This document shows, one piece after another, positions 18,641 through 27,551 of a stretch of 54,975 nucleotides of DNA (positions within the stretch are counted from its first letter, which is position 1; the number at the start of each line of letters is the position of its first letter). The notes under the pieces were generated by a model. The model saw nothing but the letters and a program-made list of their open reading frames with translations, searched no databases and was not told the DNA's origin. The DNA is taken from NCBI GenBank assembly GCA_004028795.1, contig SAIW01000015.1, positions 1-54,975 on the forward strand. Direction: 5' to 3'. The stretch comes from Chitinophagaceae bacterium. Lineage in GTDB: Bacteria > Bacteroidota > Bacteroidia > Chitinophagales > Chitinophagaceae. Both the position numbers and the translations under genes were made by a program.

Positions 18641-19651
18641 ATGCAATTACCTAAAGTAATTTTCGGAACAAGTGGCTTGGGAAATTTATACGAAGTAGTT
18701 CCTTACGAAACAAAACGTTCAATTATAAAAGAATGTGTTGATAATTCCCTTGATGGAATTGCTATGTTTGATACTGCAGGTAAATACGGTGCAGGCCTGG
18801 CTTTGGAAGTATTAGGCAAAGCATTAAAAGAATTGAATGTTCCGAAAGAAAAAGTAATCATCAGTAATAAATTAGCTTGGGTACAAACACCATTAACTAC
18901 AGAAGAACCAACATTTGAACCGGGTGTGTGGAAAGGTTTGAAAAACGACGCCATTCAAAAAATAAGTTATAACGGCATTATTGAATGTTTTGAACAAGGC
19001 AATGAATTGTTGGGTGATTATCCATCGCAAATGGCTTCTGTGCATGATCCCGATGAGTATATGAATGCCGCAACCGATGCCAAAGATGCCGAAAGAAGGT
19101 ATAGTGATATTTTAGAAGCTTATCGTGCATTGGAAGACTTAAAGCAGCAAGGTAAAGTTCTTTCGATAGGAGTGGGTGCTAAGAATTGGCGTTCTATTCA
19201 ACAAATAACAAAAGACATTCACTTAGATTGGGTAATGATAGCAAACAGTCTTACTGTTCATTCACATCCCAAAGAATTAATTGATTTTGTAAAAGACCTG
19301 CATAGTAAAGGAACAACAGTTATTAACTCAGCAGTATTTAACGGAGGTTTTTTAGTAGGAAGAGATTATTATAATTATGCTTTGGTTGATGGCAATACAG
19401 CTAAAGGCAAAGCTTTATTAGCATGGCGTGAAGCATTCTTTGCACTATGCAAAGAATTTGCAATAGAACCCGCTGAAGCTTGTTTTAATTTTGGTTTTAA
19501 TATTCCCGGTGTGGACAGCGTTGCATTAAGTACTGTAAAACCTGAGAAAGTAAAACATAATATTCAATTGGCTGTAAAGCAGGTACCACAAGCATTCTGG
19601 CAGGCAATGAAACAAAAAGGTTTGTTAGAAGAACATTATGAGATAAATTGA
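18641..19651 (+). CDS. Aldo/keto reductase, probably L-fucose (D-threo-aldose) 1-dehydrogenase
   Basis: 336 residues with the aldo/keto reductase TIM barrel. Catalytic positions are visible as D and Y in FDTAGKYGAG, K in ISNKLAW and H in SVHDPDEY; the C-terminal region has the NAD(P)-binding flavour of the fold (GFNIPGVDSVALST). The sequence belongs to the branch of L-fucose/D-threo-aldose/pyridoxal 1-dehydrogenases, which oxidise the anomeric carbon of the sugar to a lactone. It sits between the lactonase (9 bases upstream) and the zinc dehydrogenase (4-base overlap), so the three form an operon. Substrate choice among L-fucose, L-galactose and D-arabinose is not resolved. Confidence 0.82.
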   Translation: MQLPKVIFGTSGLGNLYEVVPYETKRSIIKECVDNSLDGIAMFDTAGKYGAGLALEVLGKALKELNVPKEKVIISNKLAWVQTPLTTEEPTFEPGVWKGLKNDAIQKISYNGIIECFEQGNELLGDYPSQMASVHDPDEYMNAATDAKDAERRYSDILEAYRALEDLKQQGKVLSIGVGAKNWRSIQQITKDIHLDWVMIANSLTVHSHPKELIDFVKDLHSKGTTVINSAVFNGGFLVGRDYYNYALVDGNTAKGKALLAWREAFFALCKEFAIEPAEACFNFGFNIPGVDSVALSTVKPEKVKHNIQLAVKQVPQAFWQAMKQKGLLEEHYEIN

Positions 19652-20673
19652 GGAACATGAAAACATTAGTGTGTACAGAACCGCATCAGTTTGATTATAC
19701 AGATACTGTAAAACCTTCTCTTGAAAAAGGTACGGCTATCATAAAAATAAAACGCATTGGTATTTGCGGAACAGATTTACATGCTTATGAAGGCACGCAA
19801 CCTTTCTTTAACTATCCGAGAATATTAGGTCATGAATTAGCCGGTATAATTGAAGAGATTGATGAAGATGCTGCTAATGGTTTTGCAATCGGACAAGCTG
19901 TTTCTATTGTTCCTTATTTTAATTGCGGTAAATGTGTTGCCTGCAGAGCGGGAAAATCTAATTGCTGCAGTAACATTAATGTATTCGGCGTGCATGTAGA
20001 TGGTGGTATGAGAGAATATATTAAAGTACCTGTTCAGTATTTATTAAAAGCCAATCTTTCATTTGATGAATTGGTATTAATAGAACCGCTTGCAATCGGT
20101 GCACATGCTTTAAATAGAGCCCTGCTAAAACAAAATGAATTTGTATTAGTAATTGGTGCAGGCCCAATAGGTTTAGGTATTGCAGCATTGGCAAAAACAA
20201 TAACTACGAATGTTGTTGTAGCCGATACGAATAATAACCGTTTACATTTCTGTAAAACACAATTAGGAATTGAGTATGTATTTAACCCCGCAGCAATAAA
20301 TATGCAGCAGGCTTTAGCTGATATTACTAACAATGATATGGCCGAAGTAGTAGTAGATGCAACAGGTAATCGCAAAGCTATTAACGGGGCATTACCTTAT
20401 TTAGCACACGGAGGAAGGTATGTTTTGGTAGGCATACAAAAAGATACAATTGAATTTCAGCATCCAGAATTTCATAAAAGAGAAACTACTTTAATGAGCA
20501 GCCGCAATGCTTTAAAAGAAGACTTTGATTGGGTTATTTCCTTGTTGGAAAGTAAACAGATTAAAGCAGAAACATTCATCACCCATAGAATTGCTTTTGA
20601 AGATTTAGCAGCAGCATTTCCTTCTTTAACCAAGCCTGAAAATGCAGTTATAAAGGCAAGTGTTTATTTATAG
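19648..20673 (+). CDS. Zinc-dependent medium-chain alcohol/polyol dehydrogenase
   Basis: 341 residues. The catalytic zinc ligands are in GICGTDLHAYEG and GHELAG, the structural zinc cysteines in NCGKCVACRAGKSNCC, and the NAD(P) site in VIGAGPIGLGIAAL. The family includes L-threonine, sorbitol, galactitol and L-galactonate dehydrogenases. Its start overlaps the stop of the L-fucose dehydrogenase-type gene, so it is co-transcribed with the fucose genes. It may be a second dehydrogenase for the same sugar, or act on lactaldehyde or a 2-keto acid intermediate. A second start, three codons inside (MKTLVCTEPHQ), is possible. Confidence 0.82.
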   Translation: MRNMKTLVCTEPHQFDYTDTVKPSLEKGTAIIKIKRIGICGTDLHAYEGTQPFFNYPRILGHELAGIIEEIDEDAANGFAIGQAVSIVPYFNCGKCVACRAGKSNCCSNINVFGVHVDGGMREYIKVPVQYLLKANLSFDELVLIEPLAIGAHALNRALLKQNEFVLVIGAGPIGLGIAALAKTITTNVVVADTNNNRLHFCKTQLGIEYVFNPAAINMQQALADITNNDMAEVVVDATGNRKAINGALPYLAHGGRYVLVGIQKDTIEFQHPEFHKRETTLMSSRNALKEDFDWVISLLESKQIKAETFITHRIAFEDLAAAFPSLTKPENAVIKASVYL

Positions 20674-20707
20674 TCAATAGTTTTCTTTATTAATCTTTAG
20701 ATAATCT

Positions 20708-20747
20708 TGTAACCGATTACATTAAATAGTGTAAAGCCCTATTTTTG
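20708..20747 (+). promoter_or_regulatory. Promoter and LacI-type operator upstream of xylA
   Basis: TGTAACCGATTACA (20708-20721) is a 14-base palindrome with one mismatch and a central CG, the usual form of a LacI-family operator. A TANNTTTG-type element TATTTTTG lies at 20740-20747. The operator overlaps the expected -33 position, so binding would block RNA polymerase. A LacI-type regulator is encoded at 25924-26967. The leader from here to the xylA ATG is about 100 bases. Confidence 0.55.
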
Positions 20748-20851
20748 CGTGATTTTATTTTTTCAATAAGCTTATATTACCCTATAAGTTTATTTATTGC
20801 CTTATTACAACTACCTAAACTTAATATATTAAACTAATCAATAATTATTAT

Positions 20852-22180
20852 ATGAGCATATTACTAGGAGAGAGAGAGTATTTCAAGGGTATACCGCAAA
20901 TAAAATTTGAGGGTTTAGAAAGTGATAATCCCTTAGCCTTCCGTTGGTACGATGCAGGCAGGGTAGTGGCAGGTAAAACCATGAAAGATTGGTTTCGTTT
21001 TGCCGGAGCCTACTGGCATAGTTTCTGCGGCACCGGAGCAGACCCCTTCGGAGGCCCCACCCATATTTTTCCCTGGGATGTAAAAACCGATGCAGTAGAA
21101 CGTGCCAAAGACAAAGCCGATGCAGCCTTCGAGTTCCTCACCAAATTAGGCTTACCCTTTTATTGTTTTCATGATGTAGATGTGGTAGACTATAGCAATG
21201 ATGTACAGGAAAATGATAAACGCTTACAAACACTCACAGCTTATTTAGCGGAGAAACAAAAAGCAAGCGGAGTACAGTTATTATGGGGCACCGCCAACCT
21301 GTTCTCCCATAAAAGATACATGAACGGAGCCAGCACCAACCCTGATTTCCATGTACTCACCCATGGAGCAGCACAGGTAAAAGCAGCCATCGATGCCACG
21401 ATAGCATTAGACGGCAGCGGTTATGTATTCTGGGGAGGAAGAGAAGGCTATATGAGCCTGTTAAATACCGACATGAAACGCGAGAAAGAACATTTAGCTA
21501 AGTTCCTTCATGTATCAAAAGACTATGCAAGAAAAAACGGCTTCAAAGGCATATTCTTAATAGAACCCAAACCCTGCGAGCCAAGCAAACACCAATACGA
21601 TTATGATGCAGAAACAGTCATAGGCTTCTTACGCCAATACGATTTACTGAACGATTTTAAAATAAACCTGGAAGTAAACCATGCCACCTTAGCCGGCCAT
21701 ACCATGCAGCATGAAATGCAGGTAGCTGCCGATGCAGGCATGCTGGGCAGCTTAGATGCCAACAGAGGCGATCAGCAAAACGGTTGGGATACCGACCAGT
21801 TTCCCAATAATATTAATGAACTGACCGAATGCATGTTAGTATTATTAGAAGCAGGCGGCTTACAGGGAGGAGGCGTCAACTTCGATGCGAAGATCAGAAG
21901 AAACAGCACCGACCCTGCAGATTTATTCTATGCCCATATAGGCGGCATGGATGCCTTTGCCAGAGCATTAATAACAGCAGATAATATCCTGCAGCAATCA
22001 GACTACAAAAAGATAAGAGCCGACAGATACGCCAGCTACGATACAGGCAAAGGCAAAGCGTTTGAAGAAGGCAGGTTAACCTTAGAAGATTTAAGAGCCT
22101 ATGCGATAGAGCAGGGCGAGCCGGCAGTAATAAGCGGCAAACAGGAATATTTGGAGAACATCATCAACCGATACATTTAA
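20852..22180 (+). CDS. xylA: Xylose isomerase
   Basis: 442 residues, the length of class II xylose isomerases, which convert D-xylose to D-xylulose. Active-site segments are present: FHDVDVVDYS near residue 105 (catalytic His and Asp), GGREGYMSLLNT, LIEPKPCEPSKHQYD with the metal-bridging Glu, NLEVNHATLAGHTMQHE, DANRGDQQNGWDTDQFP and NFDAKIRRNS. The gene is richer in G and C than its neighbours, with many codons ending in C (40 of 60 bases are G/C in 21001-21060, against 21 of 60 in 22321-22380). That may reflect high expression or a different origin. An operator-like palindrome precedes it and the alpha-glucuronidase gene follows. No xylulokinase is in the window. Confidence 0.97.
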   Translation: MSILLGEREYFKGIPQIKFEGLESDNPLAFRWYDAGRVVAGKTMKDWFRFAGAYWHSFCGTGADPFGGPTHIFPWDVKTDAVERAKDKADAAFEFLTKLGLPFYCFHDVDVVDYSNDVQENDKRLQTLTAYLAEKQKASGVQLLWGTANLFSHKRYMNGASTNPDFHVLTHGAAQVKAAIDATIALDGSGYVFWGGREGYMSLLNTDMKREKEHLAKFLHVSKDYARKNGFKGIFLIEPKPCEPSKHQYDYDAETVIGFLRQYDLLNDFKINLEVNHATLAGHTMQHEMQVAADAGMLGSLDANRGDQQNGWDTDQFPNNINELTECMLVLLEAGGLQGGGVNFDAKIRRNSTDPADLFYAHIGGMDAFARALITADNILQQSDYKKIRADRYASYDTGKGKAFEEGRLTLEDLRAYAIEQGEPAVISGKQEYLENIINRYI

Positions 22181-22189
22181 CATCAGCCT

Positions 22190-22219
22190 CCATCAGGAGT
22201 AACTAACTACTCCTGATGG
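22190..22219 (+). terminator. Strong hairpin between xylA and the alpha-glucuronidase gene
   Basis: A perfect 12-base stem CCATCAGGAGTA / TACTCCTGATGG with loop ACTAAC starts 10 bases after the xylA stop. There is no T tract behind it, so it may stabilise the xylA message or reduce read-through rather than terminate fully. Confidence 0.5.
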
Positions 22220-22240
22220 AAGGTTGAAAGCTAAAGCTGC

Positions 22241-22250
22241 TAACCGATTA
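22241..22250 (+). promoter_or_regulatory. Candidate LacI operator upstream of the alpha-glucuronidase gene
   Basis: TAACCGATTA repeats exactly the core of the palindrome in front of xylA (20710-20719). It ends 10 bases before the ATG of the GH67 gene, so a bound repressor would block the start of transcription or its elongation. Confidence 0.5.
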
Positions 22251-22260
22251 AAGCATTGCC

Positions 22261-24330
22261 ATGAAGAAGATTTTATTGTCAATTACGATAAGTTTATTGG
22301 TTATACATACGAAAGCCGATGATGGTCACAAGCTATGGTTAAGAGATAAAAAAGCATTACCTGTAAACATTACCTGTTCAATTAACTCTCCTACAATTAA
22401 TATAGCTATAAATGAGTTAAAACAGGCCTGGCTTGGAAAAGCAAATGCATCAATATCACTTCGCATTGTAAAAAATCCTGCTTTAAAAAATGATGGCTTT
22501 ATTATAAACTCATCGGGCGTTGAAGCTTTAACAGAAGCTGGCATTTTATATGGCGTGTACGAGTTATTACGTCGCCAGCAAACCGGGCAGATAACTACAG
22601 GTATTATCATTTCAAATCCATCATACAATTATCGCATATTAAATCATTGGGATAATCCGGATGGTTCAATAGAACGTGGTTATGCAGGTCAGTCAATTTT
22701 CTGGAGAAAAGAAAATGCGTTTACGGTAACTGATAACGATAAAAAACTTTGGCAGGAATATGCAAGAGCTAATGCTTCTGTTGGCATTAATGGTGCAGTG
22801 TTAAATAATGTAAATGCATCTCCTTTAATTCTTAATGAAGATTATTTAAACAGAACAAAGGCGATTGCAGCAATATTAAGGCCTTATGGTGTTAAGGTAT
22901 ATTTATCAGCAAAGTTTTCATCACCCATGCAATCGGGCGGTTTAAAATCCAACGACCCTTTAGACCCAGAAGTAATTAAATGGTGGAATAATAAAATAAA
23001 AGAAATCTATTCTGTAATACCCGATTTTGGTGGTTTTTTAATAAAAGCCAACAGCGAGGGGCAACCCGGCCCTCAGGATTATAACAGAACACATGCCGAT
23101 GGTGCCAACATGCTTGCAGATGCTTTACAGCCTTATGGCGGAATTGTTATGTGGCGTGCTTTTGTGTATAGCCCTAATGATAAAGACAGAGCTAAACAGG
23201 CATACAATGAGTTTATGCCTTTAGATGGAAAGTTCAGAGATAATGTTATTATTCAGGTTAAAAATGGTCCCGTTGATTTTCAACCGAGAGAACCTTTCAG
23301 TCCGTTATTCGGTTCAATGAAAAAAACACCTGTAATGCCTGAGTTTCAGATAACACAGGAATATTTAGGGCATTCTATTCATTTAGTATTTCTATCAACC
23401 ATGTGGGAAGAATGTTTGCAGAGTGATACTTATGAGTATGGTAAAGGAAGTACGGTAGCTAAATGTACAGACGGTTCTCTTCGACCTCAAAAAAATACGG
23501 CCATTGCAGGTGTGGCTAATATTGGTTTAGATACGAATTGGTGCGGGCATGATTTTGCACAGGCTAATTGGTATGCCTTTGGAAGATTAGCATGGAACAA
23601 TAAATTGAAAAGTGAGCAAATTGCTGATGAATGGATTAAACTTACTTTTTATGAAACACAATCAATAACATCATCAAACAATAAACTTGCCTGGGAACAA
23701 AACTTTTTAAATCCTGTAAAGCAAATGATGTTAGAAAGCAGAGAAGCTGCCGTTAATTATATGACGCCTTTAGGCTTGCATCATATTATGTCTGCCAATG
23801 AACATTATGGTCCCGGTCCTTGGTGGGCTCCTGCACGTATGAGGGCTGATTGGACACCGCCTTATTATCATAAAGCTGATAGTACAGGGTTGGGCTTCAA
23901 CAGAACTAAAAGCGGCAGTGATGCTGTTAGCCAATATAACGAACCTTTGGCTTCTCAATTAAATAACCCTAACACATGCCCGGATAATGTATTGCTTTGG
24001 TTTCATCATTTACCATGGAATTTTAAAATGAAAAGCGGTAAAACATTGTGGGATGAATTATGTATTCATTATGATAAAGGCATTCAACAGGTAAGAGCGT
24101 TTCAGAAAATTTGGGATAAAGCAGAAGCATATGTAGATAAAGAAAGATTTGAAAAAGTACAAAGAAAGTTAAGAAGCCAAATGAATAATGCTGTTTTATG
24201 GAAAGATGGTTGTTTGCTTTATTTTCAGCAATTCAGCAAAATGCCCATACCAGCTTACTTGGAAAGGCCTGTTAATAATTTAGATGATATTATTAAAAAT
24301 GATACGCCACAACGAAGAAGACCTGCTTAA
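22261..24330 (+). CDS. Alpha-glucuronidase, GH67
   Basis: 689 residues with an N-terminal signal peptide (about residues 1-19), so exported, probably to the periplasm. GH67 enzymes remove (4-O-methyl-)glucuronic acid from the non-reducing end of xylo-oligosaccharides. The three carboxylates of the family can be placed: Glu266 in KANSEGQPGP, Asp339 in GPVDFQPREP and Glu361 in MPEFQITQEY. N-terminal GH67N domain, catalytic barrel and C-terminal helical domain (with GPGPWWAPARMRADWTPPYYH and WFHHLPW) are all present, so the protein is full length. It follows xylA and a candidate LacI operator, which fits joint induction by xylan breakdown products. Confidence 0.95.
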   Translation: MKKILLSITISLLVIHTKADDGHKLWLRDKKALPVNITCSINSPTINIAINELKQAWLGKANASISLRIVKNPALKNDGFIINSSGVEALTEAGILYGVYELLRRQQTGQITTGIIISNPSYNYRILNHWDNPDGSIERGYAGQSIFWRKENAFTVTDNDKKLWQEYARANASVGINGAVLNNVNASPLILNEDYLNRTKAIAAILRPYGVKVYLSAKFSSPMQSGGLKSNDPLDPEVIKWWNNKIKEIYSVIPDFGGFLIKANSEGQPGPQDYNRTHADGANMLADALQPYGGIVMWRAFVYSPNDKDRAKQAYNEFMPLDGKFRDNVIIQVKNGPVDFQPREPFSPLFGSMKKTPVMPEFQITQEYLGHSIHLVFLSTMWEECLQSDTYEYGKGSTVAKCTDGSLRPQKNTAIAGVANIGLDTNWCGHDFAQANWYAFGRLAWNNKLKSEQIADEWIKLTFYETQSITSSNNKLAWEQNFLNPVKQMMLESREAAVNYMTPLGLHHIMSANEHYGPGPWWAPARMRADWTPPYYHKADSTGLGFNRTKSGSDAVSQYNEPLASQLNNPNTCPDNVLLWFHHLPWNFKMKSGKTLWDELCIHYDKGIQQVRAFQKIWDKAEAYVDKERFEKVQRKLRSQMNNAVLWKDGCLLYFQQFSKMPIPAYLERPVNNLDDIIKNDTPQRRRPA

Positions 24331-24346
24331 TCAGTAATATAAAAAA

Positions 24347-24377
24347 AAGCTCATACATTATATGAGCTTCTTTTTTT
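24347..24377. terminator. Bidirectional terminator between convergent genes
   Basis: A perfect 9-base stem AAGCTCATA / TATGAGCTT with a CATTA loop has an A run on its left and a T run on its right, so it can end transcription of the GH67 gene (+) and of the deacetylase operon (-). Confidence 0.9.
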
Positions 24378-24386
24378 ATATGCTAA

Positions 24387-25172
24387 CTATAATTTGGTTT
24401 GTTGTTTTTTAATGTACACGGCAGCATTTAACATAGTAGTTATCCATAAGTCTTTTTCATTCTGTTTAAGACTGTGTAAAAATTTACTATGTTCTGCAAC
24501 AGAAACGTTTAATGAGTTACCGCCACCCACACCATGAAAAAGAATTACTAATAATGAATTGGTTTGTTTAGCCTTTTCAACCCACTCCATCATTTGTGCA
24601 GCAGTATGGTTGTTTACTACATAGCAATCAACATTGTATAAATCAACTTTATCAATGCTATGCATTTCATTTCTTATGGCTCTTGCAGCAACAAAATCTT
24701 TTTTCATTACATCTATAAAAGAAGTATCGTTCACCTTCATATCGCCGCAGGTAAAAGCAAAAGTTCTTTCTTTTTTCCCATCTAAAGATTCCAGAAAAAC
24801 GTTCGTCATTCTTGTTTCATCAACCATACGTTGAACTGAATAATGCAATAAATCATAATCTGCCTTCACCCATTCTCTGCCTTTGCCACCATTGCATGGG
24901 TGGAATAAAGTGTGATTGCCTAACTCATAACCTTTTGCTGCAACATTCTTCCAATCGTTCAAATTATTTTTAGCAAAGTAGGCAGTTAAATAAAATGTAG
25001 CTTTTAAATGTAAAGAGTCCAATACAGGTAAAGCATTTATTAATTGCTGTTCAATGGCATCATCGTAAGTAAGTACTACTGCACATTGTTTATTGTTCCA
25101 AACATTATTTTGTGCATTTAGTAAAACACAGCTAACTATAAAACAAATAAGTAGTAATAATTTCAACTGCAT
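24387..25172 (-). CDS. Secreted polysaccharide deacetylase (NodB-like, CE4)
   Basis: 261 residues with a signal peptide ending near LLNAQ (residue ~21). The NodB homology domain is recognisable: the Asp pair in VLTYDDAIEQQ (motif 1) and the metal-binding histidines in LGNHTLFHPC (motif 2), then weaker later motifs (FAFTCGDMKVND, LVILFHGVGGG). CE4 enzymes remove acetyl or N-acetyl groups from chitin, peptidoglycan or xylan. Beside a GH67 alpha-glucuronidase and in an operon with a LacI regulator, acetylxylan is an attractive substrate, but this is inference. It is the last gene of the minus-strand operon, 21 bases behind the SDR. Confidence 0.82.
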   Translation of the reverse strand: MQLKLLLLICFIVSCVLLNAQNNVWNNKQCAVVLTYDDAIEQQLINALPVLDSLHLKATFYLTAYFAKNNLNDWKNVAAKGYELGNHTLFHPCNGGKGREWVKADYDLLHYSVQRMVDETRMTNVFLESLDGKKERTFAFTCGDMKVNDTSFIDVMKKDFVAARAIRNEMHSIDKVDLYNVDCYVVNNHTAAQMMEWVEKAKQTNSLLVILFHGVGGGNSLNVSVAEHSKFLHSLKQNEKDLWITTMLNAAVYIKKQQTKL

Positions 25173-25193
25173 TTTACAGAAAATTTATTGATA

Positions 25194-25937
25194 TTAAAAT
25201 CCTATAGAGTTACCGCCATCAACCGGTAAAATAACACCGGTTATATATTTAGCTTCGTCAGAAACCAGAAAGGCTGCCGCATCTGCAATATCTGTTGGAT
25301 GGCCCATAATACCCATTGGTGTTCTGCCAAATACCTTGGCTTTACGTTCAGGGTCGCTGTCTAACGCTTTTGCACTCATAGCAGAATAAATAAATCCGGG
25401 GGCAATACAGTTTACTCTGATGCCATCGGGCGATAATTCAACAGCCATGGCCCTTGTCATGGCTTCTATTGCTCCTTTAGAAGCAGTGTAAGCAATCACT
25501 TTCGGTAAACCATATTGCGATGCCATTGAACTGATATTTACAATAGCACCTGCCTTATTACGCAGCATATGTTTTACCACTTCTCTCGATAAAGAAAACA
25601 TAGCAGTAACATTGGTTTGCAGAATATTTTCAAACTCTTCATCAGTAACTTCTGTAAACGATTTTTTAAGATTAATACCTGCATTGTTTATCAGTATATC
25701 AATCTTGCCAAACTCAGTAATAATGTTAGTTACCAATGCCGGTAATGCTTTGGTATCTTTTAAATTAGCAGAAACAGTATGGCATAAATCGCCTATTTCT
25801 TTTTTTGCTTCATTCAGTTTGTTACTGTCTCTTCCTATAATAATAGTAGTTATGTTATTGGCAACTAATTTTTTTGCAATCGCTAGACCTAAACCGGATC
25901 CTCCGCCTGTTACAATAGCTGTTTTATTTTTGTTCAT
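25194..25937 (-). CDS. SDR-family oxidoreductase (gluconate 5-dehydrogenase/KduD-like)
   Basis: 247 residues of a classical short-chain dehydrogenase. The NAD(P) motif is TGGGSGLGLAIAKKL, NNAG follows in INNAGINL, and the catalytic Ser, Tyr and Lys are in VNISSMASQYGLPKVIAYTASKG. The closest functional groups are gluconate 5-dehydrogenase and 2-keto-3-deoxygluconate/2-dehydro-gluconate dehydrogenases. Next to an alpha-glucuronidase a role in hexuronate breakdown (reduction of a keto-uronate) would make sense, but the substrate is not proven by sequence. The start overlaps the LacI regulator gene by 14 bases, so the two are translationally coupled. Confidence 0.85.
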   Translation of the reverse strand: MNKNKTAIVTGGGSGLGLAIAKKLVANNITTIIIGRDSNKLNEAKKEIGDLCHTVSANLKDTKALPALVTNIITEFGKIDILINNAGINLKKSFTEVTDEEFENILQTNVTAMFSLSREVVKHMLRNKAGAIVNISSMASQYGLPKVIAYTASKGAIEAMTRAMAVELSPDGIRVNCIAPGFIYSAMSAKALDSDPERKAKVFGRTPMGIMGHPTDIADAAAFLVSDEAKYITGVILPVDGGNSIGF

Positions 25938-26967
25938 TGATTATTTTTTTTCTTAATGAAGAAGCTCTTACAATTAACTCAGACCTTAAGATAATCGTGT
26001 TCATATCAGCCACATTCGCTTCGCCTTTTAAATGATTTAATAATTGCCTTGCTGCTACTTCACCTACACTAACACCGGGGTAATCTATAGTGCTTAAATG
26101 CGGTTCTATAATAGTGCCGATAGCATCATTATTAAAACCAACAACTGCAATATCTTCAGGAATTTTTATGCCCATTTCTTTTAATGTTTGAATACAGACT
26201 GCAGCAGAAAAATCGTTGGCAACAAATAAACCATCGGGCATCGGTTTCATTTTAGCAATAGCTTTTGCAGCTTCAATTGCAGAGCTTTTTTGTAAAGTAC
26301 CTTCAATTAAATACTGTTCTTTAAACTTTATATTATGTGCTTTTAATGCAGCTTTATATCCTTCAAAACGCTTGATGTACACGTTTCTTGTAAGACTACC
26401 TGTAAAGTGTGCTATTCGTGTACAACCTTGTTCTATTAAATGATTGGTTGCATCAAAGCCGGCTTTAAAATTATCAATAATAACTTTTATGCCACCACTG
26501 TTTTCTTCAACCCTGTCAAAAAAAACAACGGGTATTTTTTTATTAATGAATTGATTAAAGTGTGCCAGATTAGGTGTATCAAAAGCTAAAGAGGCTATTA
26601 TGCCGTCAACTCTTTTATGAAATAAGTTAGATGCGTTGGCTATTTCTTTTTTACCGGATTCGCCGGAGTGTGTAATAATAATATCGTAGTTGGTTTCTGA
26701 AATTACTTTTTCAATACCGGCTAAAACAGATACCATAAAATTGGAGTTTAATTCGTGCATTAAAACACCAATGGTATTTGTTTTTTGTTCTCTCAGGCTT
26801 TTGGCAAACTGATTGGTTCTGTACCCCATTTCGTTGGCAACATCCAAAATTTTTTTTCTTGTTTGTTTGTTTACAAGGTTGCTGTTGCTGAATGCACGGC
26901 TAACGGTGGCGGGAGAAATTTTAAGGGCCTCAGCAATGTCGTAAATAGTGGCTTCTCTTTGTTTCAT
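25924..26967 (-). CDS. LacI-family transcriptional regulator
   Basis: 347 residues. The N-terminal helix-turn-helix, TIYDIAEALKISPATVSRAF (residues 7-26), and the hinge helix region (NQFAKSLREQ) are typical, followed by a periplasmic-binding-protein-like effector domain (for example TIGVLMHELNS, FFDRVE, GLFVANDFSA, DIAVVGFNNDAIG). It would bind DNA as a dimer and respond to a sugar. It heads a minus-strand operon with the SDR and the deacetylase. Palindromes with the core TAACCGATTA in front of xylA and the GH67 gene are the best candidates for its operators. No such site is visible before its own gene. Confidence 0.92.
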   Translation of the reverse strand: MKQREATIYDIAEALKISPATVSRAFSNSNLVNKQTRKKILDVANEMGYRTNQFAKSLREQKTNTIGVLMHELNSNFMVSVLAGIEKVISETNYDIIITHSGESGKKEIANASNLFHKRVDGIIASLAFDTPNLAHFNQFINKKIPVVFFDRVEENSGGIKVIIDNFKAGFDATNHLIEQGCTRIAHFTGSLTRNVYIKRFEGYKAALKAHNIKFKEQYLIEGTLQKSSAIEAAKAIAKMKPMPDGLFVANDFSAAVCIQTLKEMGIKIPEDIAVVGFNNDAIGTIIEPHLSTIDYPGVSVGEVAARQLLNHLKGEANVADMNTIILRSELIVRASSLRKKIINEQK

Positions 26968-27055
26968 TTAATATATTTCTGCGAAGCTAAAAGTAGGAAA
27001 ATAAGGGTAAAGCATAAACAGATATTGTATAGGGTACTTTGCTTTCTTAATTGTT

Positions 27056-27424
27056 TTAATGCCATTGTTGTATAATAACACAAACATTTGTATTGTCTCT
27101 TAATGCAAATTCTTTAGCACCCCAAGGTCTTAGTGTAACCTTATTAAGATTGGGATGTAAAAACTGCGGATGTGTAACTGAAATTTTTGCAAATACTTCT
27201 TCAATATTATCGGTATGTAACCTTATTTCAGGCCTGTCTTTATCTGCCCACTCTTTATTCTGAAAAAGGAAAACAGACAGGTTATCTTTATTAACCACAC
27301 AACAAGGGTGTTCACTGTTTAAATCGTTATAGCCTATGCTGAATGAGAGACAGTCAACAAAAAGCGTAAGACCATCTTGTATGTTTTCATAGAAAATATT
27401 GGGAACTAATTTTGTAAAATGCAT
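27056..27424 (-). CDS. VOC/glyoxalase-like domain protein
   Basis: 122 residues with the beta-alpha-beta-beta-beta pattern of the vicinal oxygen chelate fold: KLVPNIFYENIQDGLTLFVD at the start, SVFLFQNKEW in the middle and LRPWGAKEFALRDNTNVCVIIQQ at the end. Family members include glyoxalases, fosfomycin/bleomycin resistance proteins and many uncharacterised enzymes. The metal ligands of true glyoxalases are not clearly conserved. The gene stands alone, 88 bases from the LacI start, and gives no further context. Confidence 0.7.
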   Translation of the reverse strand: MHFTKLVPNIFYENIQDGLTLFVDCLSFSIGYNDLNSEHPCCVVNKDNLSVFLFQNKEWADKDRPEIRLHTDNIEEVFAKISVTHPQFLHPNLNKVTLRPWGAKEFALRDNTNVCVIIQQWH

Positions 27425-27551
27425 TATATGTTATTTAAGCTGCTTTAATATTTTACAAATAGCTTAGTTACTATTTGTTTTATTAAAAGCCGAACCTTTA
27501 ATGGGTACCTGAAATTAATTGATTTTTTTGTTGCAACTTCTATGCTACGGC

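Noticed and set aside
24634-24834. Plus-strand open frame inside the deacetylase gene
   Set aside because: It is antisense to a clear NodB-like protein and shows no recognisable features; the same holds for the other antisense frames over clear genes.
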